Source: Chitinophagaceae bacterium (GTDB lineage Bacteria; Bacteroidota; Bacteroidia; Chitinophagales; Chitinophagaceae). Taken from it: 8,267 nucleotides of DNA. Location: assembly GCA_019747455.1 (NCBI GenBank), contig JAIEQT010000047.1:1-8267 (forward strand). The letters run 5' to 3'. Below are positions 1 to 4,703 of this stretch, one piece after another. Under the pieces are notes generated by a model. It made no database searches. It was not told the DNA's origin and saw only the letters and a list, made by a program, of their open reading frames with translations. Within the stretch, counting starts at the first letter, position 1, and each line of letters opens with the position of its first letter. The translations under genes were made by a program, and so were the position numbers.

Positions 1-67
1 AAATAAGCTGGATATCTTCCTTTGTAAGATCCTTGATACCAAGTAGGTGTTTGGCTTGCAGTTCCAT
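1..67 (-). CDS. pyrB: Aspartate carbamoyltransferase, N-terminal fragment (gene continues beyond the left edge)
   Basis: Reading leftward from the ATG at 67-65 gives 22 residues before the window ends, beginning MELQAKHLLGIKDLTKED. This matches the typical start of the PyrB catalytic subunit, in which an N-terminal helix with HLLGIKDLT-type wording precedes the carbamoyl-phosphate domain. PyrB makes N-carbamoyl-aspartate from carbamoyl phosphate and aspartate, the first committed step of pyrimidine synthesis. It lies 20 bases downstream of the pyrR stop on the same strand, so the two are almost certainly co-transcribed, and that pairing supports the call. None of the catalytic motifs (STRTR, HPxQ) falls inside the window, so identification rests on the N-terminal match plus context. 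Confidence 0.82.
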   Translation of the reverse strand, partial: MELQAKHLLGIKDLTKEDIQLI

Positions 68-87
68 TAAAGATCAAAGATAATAGT

Positions 88-609
88 TTACAGTAATATC
101 ACTTCGTCTTTTTCCTCTCGCCCCTTCCAATGTACTTTTACCTTATCGGAAAAGATAGTATCAATAGCTTTACCCGCAAAATCGGGCTGTATGGGCAGTT
201 CTCTGCTAAATCTACGGTCAATCAATACACAGAGCGATACCTTTTTGGGTCGGCCGAAATCCAAGAGGGCATCCAATGCCGCTCGAATAGTTCGCCCGGT
301 ATACAAAACATCATCAATCAACACTACTTTTTTATTTTCTATACTAAAAGGAATATCTGTAGCATTGGCAATATGTAACGATTTGCGGATATCATCTCGG
401 TAAAAAGTGATATCTAACTTACCATATTGAATATGAATCGGATCTATAATTCGACCAAGCTCCAACACCACCCTATCGCTCAAATAAATACCACGCGGTT
501 GCAATCCGATGATCACGGTATCTTCCAAACCAGGGCTATTTTCCAGCACTTGGTGCGCTAATCGCTTTACCGTAAGCGCCATTTGATCAGCAGAGAGGAT
601 TGTTTTCAA
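88..609 (-). CDS. pyrR: Bifunctional pyrimidine regulator / uracil phosphoribosyltransferase PyrR
   Basis: PyrR is a type I phosphoribosyltransferase-fold protein that senses UMP/PRPP, can bind pyr mRNA to control the operon, and often converts uracil plus PRPP to UMP. The PRPP-binding motif VVLIDDVLYTGRT is clear near the middle. The upstream IIGLQPRGIYL segment and the downstream LIDRRFSRELPIQPDFAGK segment are PyrR hallmarks. The start is uncertain. The frame is open to an ATG at 660-658 (190 residues), but that adds about 17 lysine/aromatic-rich residues with no family counterpart and would overlap the recF ATG. The TTG at 609-607 gives about 173 residues beginning (M)KTILSADQM, the usual family length and opening, so I chose it. 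It has no obvious ribosome binding site. pyrB follows 20 bases downstream. I saw no RNA attenuator in the short leader. Confidence 0.9.
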   Translation of the reverse strand: MKTILSADQMALTVKRLAHQVLENSPGLEDTVIIGLQPRGIYLSDRVVLELGRIIDPIHIQYGKLDITFYRDDIRKSLHIANATDIPFSIENKKVVLIDDVLYTGRTIRAALDALLDFGRPKKVSLCVLIDRRFSRELPIQPDFAGKAIDTIFSDKVKVHWKGREEKDEVILL

Positions 610-644
610 AAAAGAAAATTTTAGATAAAAATAGGGCTTCTTCT

Positions 645-652
645 TTACTTTG
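645..652 (+). promoter_or_regulatory. Possible -7 element for recF (weak)
   Basis: TTACTTTG lies 6 bases before the recF ATG and matches the Bacteroidota -7 consensus TAnnTTTG except at one position (T for A). A TTTTAG stretch at 619-624 sits about 20 bases upstream, where a -33 TTTG element would be expected. If used, transcription would begin almost at the ATG, giving a leaderless or near-leaderless mRNA. This is a pattern match only. Confidence 0.35.
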
Positions 653-658
653 CAGCTC

Positions 659-1744
659 ATGCTTTTTTTAGAAGAGATAGAATTGGTGCAATTCAGGAAC
701 TATACAAGCCAAAAAAATAGTTTCACAGAAAGAATTATAGGTATCTGTGGGGCCAATGGCACAGGCAAAACCAATCTTTTGGATGCCATTTATTACCTGA
801 GTTTTTCTCGAAGCTATTTCTCCCGTACAGATGTCCAAAATGTACAACATGGCATGCAAGGAATGCGTATCGCCGGTAAGTATATGTTACAAAATGAAAC
901 CACTGCCGTTCAATGTATTCTTCGGGAAAATAATAAGAAAGAACTATGGGTTGAAGAAGAACAATATAAAAAAATATCCGACCATATAGGTAAGTTCCCC
1001 GCCGTAATGATAGCACCTGATGATATTAGTTTGATTACAGGCGGAAGTGAAGAAAGAAGAACTTTAATAGACACAATCCTCTCCCAAACAAATCCTATTT
1101 ATTTAAAAAGTTTAATCAACTATAATAAAATATTGCAGCAACGCAATGCTTTTTTAAAACAATATGAGTATCCGCAAATACCCGACGAAAAACTACTGCA
1201 AGTATTCAATGAGCAATTAACACTCGAAGGCAATATCATCTACGAAATCAGAAAAAAATTCATGGATATTTATATCCCGCTGGTACAAAAATTTTATGAA
1301 CAAATAGCCGGTTTACCTGAACGCATTTCATTAACTTATGAAAGTCAACTGCATGAAGAATCATTTAGTACTTTACTCAGTAAAAATTTGCAAAAAGACT
1401 TGGCACTACAAAGATCAAATACCGGTATTCATAAGGATGATATCAGTTTTACACTCTATGAATATCCTTTCAAAATGGAAGCTTCACAAGGACAACGAAA
1501 GAGTTTACTTTTTTCATTAAAGTTAGCTGAATGGGATTATTTAAAAATGATTAAAGGCTTCGCTCCTATTTTATTATTAGATGATGTATTTGAGAAATTA
1601 GATGCAAACCGAATGTTTCACTTATTGATGCAGGTTTGTAGTAAAGAAGGCGGACAAGTATTTATTACTGATACACATGCAGATCGATTATCTGCGCAAT
1701 TAGCAGCTACCGGTACACCCTATCAATTGATTACATTAAGTTGA
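659..1744 (+). CDS. recF: DNA replication and repair protein RecF
   Basis: RecF is an SMC-like ATPase that works with RecO and RecR to load RecA at single-strand gaps; it is cytosolic and binds DNA. The 361-residue product has the usual family length. The N-terminus carries the family wording LVQFRNY, then a Walker A GANGTGKTNLL (about residues 31-41). Near the C-terminus are the ABC-type signature SQGQRKSL (about 276-283) and Walker B LLLDDVFEKLD (about 305-315), followed by a VFITDTH segment typical of the end of RecF. All ATPase motifs are intact. The ATG at 659 is preferred to an upstream in-frame TTG at 650, because the family starts just before this point and the TTG lies in a promoter-like sequence. 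A DciA-type gene follows after 13 bases, so the two probably form an operon. Confidence 0.97.
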   Translation: MLFLEEIELVQFRNYTSQKNSFTERIIGICGANGTGKTNLLDAIYYLSFSRSYFSRTDVQNVQHGMQGMRIAGKYMLQNETTAVQCILRENNKKELWVEEEQYKKISDHIGKFPAVMIAPDDISLITGGSEERRTLIDTILSQTNPIYLKSLINYNKILQQRNAFLKQYEYPQIPDEKLLQVFNEQLTLEGNIIYEIRKKFMDIYIPLVQKFYEQIAGLPERISLTYESQLHEESFSTLLSKNLQKDLALQRSNTGIHKDDISFTLYEYPFKMEASQGQRKSLLFSLKLAEWDYLKMIKGFAPILLLDDVFEKLDANRMFHLLMQVCSKEGGQVFITDTHADRLSAQLAATGTPYQLITLS

Positions 1745-1757
1745 TTAACTTTACAAT

Positions 1758-2039
1758 ATGAGTGAATTTCACATTAGCGATGCCTTAAAAGGATTTATAA
1801 ACAAAAGCAACCTCCGTAATGGCATACGCGCCGTTCAAATTGAATCGGTATGGGAAGAATTGATGGGTAAAACAATTGCTAAATACACCGATAAAATTCA
1901 AATCATACAAGGAAAGTTATTTATTCATACCAATATTGGTCCACTTAAAAATGAACTTCAATTTCAAAAACCACAAATTATTGAACGTGTAAATGAAGCG
2001 TTCGGCGAAGTAGTAATTTCTGATGTAGTGATTCAGTAA
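1758..2039 (+). CDS. DUF721 / DciA-family protein (probable replicative helicase loader/operator)
   Basis: This 93-residue protein matches the small DUF721 family. It has an N-terminal helix (ISDALKGFINKSNLRNGI), the characteristic VWEELMGKTIAKYTDKIQIIQGKLFIHT block, a LKNELQFQKPQIIERVNE block and a short final strand. DciA proteins with this domain are the ancestral bacterial loaders of DnaB helicase in species lacking DnaC or DnaI. The KH-like fold binds nucleic acid. The position immediately after recF fits: recF and dciA-like genes are neighbours in several phyla, including the dnaA-dnaN-recF clusters of actinobacteria. Only 13 bases separate it from the recF TGA, and no strong ribosome binding site is visible. 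The stop TAA is followed within 6 bases by the heptamer array. The family call is firm; the helicase-loading role here is inferred. Confidence 0.87.
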   Translation: MSEFHISDALKGFINKSNLRNGIRAVQIESVWEELMGKTIAKYTDKIQIIQGKLFIHTNIGPLKNELQFQKPQIIERVNEAFGEVVISDVVIQ

Positions 2040-2045
2040 ATACGC

Positions 2046-2101
2046 TATAACCTATAACCTATAACCTATGCCCTGTAACCTATAACCTATTACCTACAAA
2101 C
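2046..2101. repeat. Heptamer tandem array 1 (TATAACC, in phase CTATNNN) filling the dciA / DoxX convergent junction
   Basis: Eight consecutive 7-base units run from 2046. Three perfect TATAACC copies are followed by variants (TATGCCC, TGTAACC), another perfect copy, TATTACC and a degenerate TACAAAC. Shifted one base left, the units read CTATNNN, the same pattern as array 2. The array occupies almost all of the 54 bases between the converging stops and runs into the end of the leftward DoxX gene, whose TAG stop is the CTA of the last unit (2094-2096). Because 7 is not a multiple of 3, the array places TAA on the plus strand and TAG on the minus strand in every frame. The plus strand is rich in A, T and C with almost no G, so it cannot form a hairpin and is not an intrinsic terminator. 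Confidence 0.9.
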
Positions 2102-3170
2102 TAAATAAACTAACCTTCCTCACCACCTGATCTCCCTTCATATAGTAAACAGTGGGTTTTACCCTGGCAGCAGTTTTTATAACAGTGGCATCACAACCCA
2201 TAATAATCTTATCGGGTAATTGTGTGCGCAGTTTTTCAGCTTCTGCACATATGAAAATTATTTTTCCATTGGCTGTTTTTTCAGCATTGATGAGTTTATC
2301 TGCAAATGGTTTCCAGTTATCAACGTTGTTTGCATCTTGTACAAAAATTAATATATAATTATCAGGATAATCTAAGATATCTGCGGTAGCATCTTCGCCG
2401 GCAGCATTGTATAAAGTAAAATCATGGATGGCCGGTTTTAGTCCATTACCTTTCTTCACTAAAACATCTTTTCTGCTAATGAAAGTATACAGAGAGTCGT
2501 TAAAATCGACCGGGAAATGATCCTGATCAAAACTAATTTCCTTTCCGTCTTTTTTATATACAAATTGTAAAGAAAAACTATCTGCGATGGCGCCTTGGGG
2601 TAATTGCATTTGTTGCTTGATATTATTTCCTACCTTATAGGGCAAGCAATCGATCAAAGGCAAATAGCGTAATGTATACAATTGGGCAACAAAAGAAAAA
2701 ATAACCGTAGACCCTAAAATCAGGATCACTCTCTTATGGTTGGTGGTTACGGTAGCTTGCTTATGCCATAAAACCAATATAATTATGAGAATAAGTAGGA
2801 TAATATCTTTACCAAAAGACTGTGCGGCAGTTAAGGGTATACAATCTCCAAAGCAACCACAAGTTTTTATTTTACCTGAGAATAAAGCATAGCCTGTTAA
2901 AAATGTAAAGAATACAATCAATACTAGCAGTAACCGGCTGAATAATTTCATTTGCCAGCCAATAATAACGGCAACACCGGCAAGCACTTCAAATACATTC
3001 ATAGCTACCGATAAAGGCAAAGAGAGATCATTCAAAAAAAGCATACCCCATACTTCAAAGAACTCTTGCATTTTATAGCTGAGTCCGATGGGATCATTTA
3101 TTTTTATCAGTCCTGAAAAAATAAATAGTACCCCCACAACCCAACGAATTACTAATAACAATGATCTCAT
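2094..3170 (-). CDS. DoxX-family (BT_3928-like) inner-membrane protein with C-terminal thioredoxin-like region
   Basis: The first 165 residues of this 358-residue protein form a DoxX/MauE-like membrane domain. It has a start helix with the DoxX wording FIFSGLIKINDPIG, further helices near 53-72, 77-98 and 121-136, and a last one near 147-164. Between helices three and four is a cysteine cluster CGCFGDC (104-110). After a roughly 100-residue extracytoplasmic stretch, residues about 270-352 look thioredoxin-like: a YILIFVQDA strand, a helix, an IIFICAEA strand and a KPTVYYMKGD segment with the expected cis-proline position. No CxxC active site is present there. MauE/DoxX relatives take part in electron transfer and disulfide chemistry, so a redox role at the inner membrane is plausible but unproven. 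The ATG overlaps the stop of the upstream DUF1599 gene (ATGA), implying translational coupling. Confidence 0.78.
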   Translation of the reverse strand: MRSLLLVIRWVVGVLFIFSGLIKINDPIGLSYKMQEFFEVWGMLFLNDLSLPLSVAMNVFEVLAGVAVIIGWQMKLFSRLLLVLIVFFTFLTGYALFSGKIKTCGCFGDCIPLTAAQSFGKDIILLILIIILVLWHKQATVTTNHKRVILILGSTVIFSFVAQLYTLRYLPLIDCLPYKVGNNIKQQMQLPQGAIADSFSLQFVYKKDGKEISFDQDHFPVDFNDSLYTFISRKDVLVKKGNGLKPAIHDFTLYNAAGEDATADILDYPDNYILIFVQDANNVDNWKPFADKLINAEKTANGKIIFICAEAEKLRTQLPDKIIMGCDATVIKTAARVKPTVYYMKGDQVVRKVSLFSL

Positions 3171-3718
3171 GACTGGTGTTTTCCTTCTGCAATTAAAATT
3201 AGTGCGAATGCTGCGTAATTAATAATATCCACATAATTAGCATCAATACCTTCTGAAATGAGCGTTTGTCCATCGTTCTGCAAAATTTGTTTGATCCTAA
3301 GCAGCTTCATCAAAATAAGATCAGCAAAACTTTCCTGACTCATATCGCGCCAAGCCTCTCCGTAATCGTGGTTTTTAGATAGCATGGTTTCTTTGGCGAA
3401 GTTGGCTTTTGCCACATAAAGAGATGCCGTAAGATCATACGTCAGCTCTTCCACTGTAGCTTCGGGTTGATCTAATTGTATCAACCCTATAACCGCGTAG
3501 TTGAGTATTCCTTTGAATTCGGAAGCTATATCGTCACCTACTTTTTGTGTTTTAATATCTTGAATAGTTCTGATACGGAGCGCTTTAATAAAAATTTGAT
3601 CTACTACCGAAATCGTCCTTAACACCCTCCATGCGGTACCGTAGTCTTTTGTTTTTTTCAAAAAAATATCTTTACAAGTATTAACCGCTATGTCGTATTG
3701 TTGATTAGTATCTCCCAT
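3167..3718 (-). CDS. DUF1599 protein with two tandem domain copies
   Basis: The 183-residue soluble protein matches DUF1599, a domain also listed as a nucleotide-modification-associated domain; no enzymatic activity is established to my knowledge. It is an internal duplication. KTKDYGTAWRVLR (about 22-34) recurs as KNHDYGEAWRDMS (115-127), DQIFIKALRIR (40-50) as ADLILMKLLRIK (132-143), and FKGILNYAVIGLI (68-80) as YVDIINYAAFALI (162-174). The shared DYG.AWR and LLRI/ALRI pieces resemble the all-alpha helices of nucleotide-pyrophosphatase-like folds, which is only a hint. The gene starts 13 bases from the folP promoter box and is divergent from folP. It overlaps the DoxX gene by 4 bases. Linkage of DUF1599 with this DoxX gene and folP is, as I recall, common in Bacteroidota. 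Function unknown. Confidence 0.85.
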   Translation of the reverse strand: MGDTNQQYDIAVNTCKDIFLKKTKDYGTAWRVLRTISVVDQIFIKALRIRTIQDIKTQKVGDDIASEFKGILNYAVIGLIQLDQPEATVEELTYDLTASLYVAKANFAKETMLSKNHDYGEAWRDMSQESFADLILMKLLRIKQILQNDGQTLISEGIDANYVDIINYAAFALILIAEGKHQS

Positions 3719-3730
3719 TTAATATCTTTG
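3701..3730 (+). promoter_or_regulatory. Bacteroidota-type promoter of folP
   Basis: TATCTTTG at 3723-3730 is a perfect TAnnTTTG -7 element. TTG at 3701-3703 is the -33 element, with a spacer of 19 bases, inside the 19-21 range known for the Bacteroidota primary sigma factor. Transcription should begin about 5-8 bases after the box (roughly 3735-3738), which is downstream of the first possible folP ATG at 3732. The -33 element lies inside the start of the divergent DUF1599 gene. Confidence 0.72.
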
Positions 3731-3758
3731 AATGGAACGCAATTTAATAAAAGCCTTC

Positions 3759-4583
3759 ATGTTTACACTCAATTGTAATGGAAACTTATTAGTAGCGCAT
3801 GAGCCCTTGGTAATGGGCATCATCAATGTTACGGCCGACTCGTTCTACGCCAATAGCAGGGAACAGCAAGTAGATGCGATAATAAAGAAAGCCGTTAATA
3901 TGGTTGAGCAAGGTGCAGCTATTATTGATTTGGGAGCGCAAAGTACTAGGCCGGGTAGTACCATCATTAATTTTGAAACGGAGTTAAAAAGCCTGATACC
4001 TGTTATTACGGCAGTAAGAAAGGAGCTTCATCATATCCCTATTTCTGTTGACACGTATTATGCTGAAGTAGCAGCAGCCGCTATTGAATCGGGGGCTTCC
4101 CTTATTAATGATATTAGTGGGGGACGTTTTTTTCCTGATATACTACAGGTTGCTGCACAAAAAAAAGTACCCTATATCTGTATGCATAGCCATGGATCAA
4201 GGGAAACCATGCACAAGAAAATAGCCGTACCAAATATTTCGGAAATGTTATTTCAATACTTTCAAGAAAGGATATTGGCTGCTGAGGAGGCGGGTGTTAT
4301 AGATTTTATTATCGATCCCGGTTTTGGATTTGGGAAAACAACTGAGGATAATTTTCAAATCATTAAGGAGCTATCACACCTAACGATATTTCAGAAGCCA
4401 ATATTGGTTGGTGTATCCCGCAAATCTTCTATTTATCAAACGCTAGGAACCACGGCAGATGAGGCTTTGAATGGAACAACCGTACTACATACAATCGCTC
4501 TTTTACAGGGGGCTTCCATTTTACGGGTACATGATGTAAGAGAAGCCGTTGAAGCCGTGAAACTTACGCAATTGCTTAAATAG
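3759..4583 (+). CDS. folP: Dihydropteroate synthase
   Basis: FolP joins 6-hydroxymethyl-dihydropterin diphosphate to p-aminobenzoate, making dihydropteroate in folate synthesis; it is the sulfonamide target. The TIM-barrel motifs appear in order (counting from the ATG at 3732): VMGIINVTADSF (27-38), the STRPGS loop (71-76), ISVDTY (104-109), INDISGG (125-131), CMH (150-152), DPGFGFGK (195-202), VGVSRKS (226-232) and the terminal RVHDV (265-269). I chose the ATG at 3759 (274 residues) because FTLNCNGNLL is where the family begins and because the promoter would start transcription after the ATG at 3732. One oddity is that loop 1 has NVTADSF where NVTPDSF is nearly universal. The TAG stop is also the first TAG of heptamer array 2. 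Confidence 0.95.
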   Translation: MFTLNCNGNLLVAHEPLVMGIINVTADSFYANSREQQVDAIIKKAVNMVEQGAAIIDLGAQSTRPGSTIINFETELKSLIPVITAVRKELHHIPISVDTYYAEVAAAAIESGASLINDISGGRFFPDILQVAAQKKVPYICMHSHGSRETMHKKIAVPNISEMLFQYFQERILAAEEAGVIDFIIDPGFGFGKTTEDNFQIIKELSHLTIFQKPILVGVSRKSSIYQTLGTTADEALNGTTVLHTIALLQGASILRVHDVREAVEAVKLTQLLK

Positions 4584-4644
4584 TCAATGGTCAGTGGCCA
4601 ATGGGATAAAACCCTAATGACTATTGACCACTGACCATTGACTA
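4581..4644. repeat. Long inverted repeat (22-base arms, one mismatch, 20-base loop) at the folP 3' end
   Basis: The arm 4581-4602 is the reverse complement of 4623-4644 with one mismatch (4598 against 4627). The first 17 positions from the outside, TAGTCAATGGTCAGTGG, pair perfectly. The loop 4603-4622 contains a smaller GGG...CCC hairpin. The left arm begins at the folP stop codon. The structure arises because heptamer units lie in opposite orientations on the two sides of the loop. The plus-strand RNA would carry this strong hairpin followed by a pyrimidine-rich, but not pure-U, tract, so it could help end folP transcription or protect its 3' end (inference). Confidence 0.92.
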
Positions 4645-4699
4645 TCGTCTATTGTCTATCTTCTATTGTCTATCTTCTATTGTCTATCTTCTATTGTCT
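4582..4699. repeat. Heptamer array 2 with inverted halves, filling the folP / FKBP convergent junction
   Basis: The whole junction reads as 7-base units. Three units in one orientation cover 4582-4602 (AGTCAAT, GGTCAGT, GGCCAAT). A 13-base centre (4603-4615) holds GGG and CCC. Twelve units in the opposite orientation then cover 4616-4699, drifting from ATTGACC-like to ATTGTCT/ATCTTCT. In a shifted phase most units read CTATNNN, as in array 1. Both flanking stops are inside or touching it: folP TAG at 4581-4583 and FKBP TAG (plus-strand CTA) at 4698-4700. No coding or RNA gene signal is seen in the 114 bases between the stops. Confidence 0.88.
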
Positions 4700-4703
4700 A
4701 TTT
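4648..4703. repeat. 14-base tandem repeat (TCTATTGTCTATCT x 4), homogenised part of array 2
   Basis: Three identical 14-base copies at 4648-4661, 4662-4675 and 4676-4689 are followed by a fourth at 4690-4703 that differs only near its end (TT for CT). Each copy is two heptamers, TCTATTG and TCTATCT, so a two-unit block has apparently been duplicated as a unit by slippage or unequal exchange. The fourth copy contains the stop codon of the FKBP gene. Confidence 0.93.

Noticed and set aside
130..403. Plus-strand open frames opposite pyrR
   Set aside because: They are shadows of a well-supported gene, with no motif or separate start signal.
735..1016. Minus-strand open frame inside recF
   Set aside because: It is antisense to the conserved Walker A region of recF, and its composition (many Tyr, His, Cys) is unlike a real protein.
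2046..2101. Intrinsic terminator at the dciA end
   Set aside because: The sequence has almost no G on the plus strand and cannot form a stem; no T-run follows.
4581..4703. CRISPR array or insertion-sequence end
   Set aside because: The units are 7 or 14 bases with no unique spacers, and there is no transposase, target duplication or cas gene nearby.
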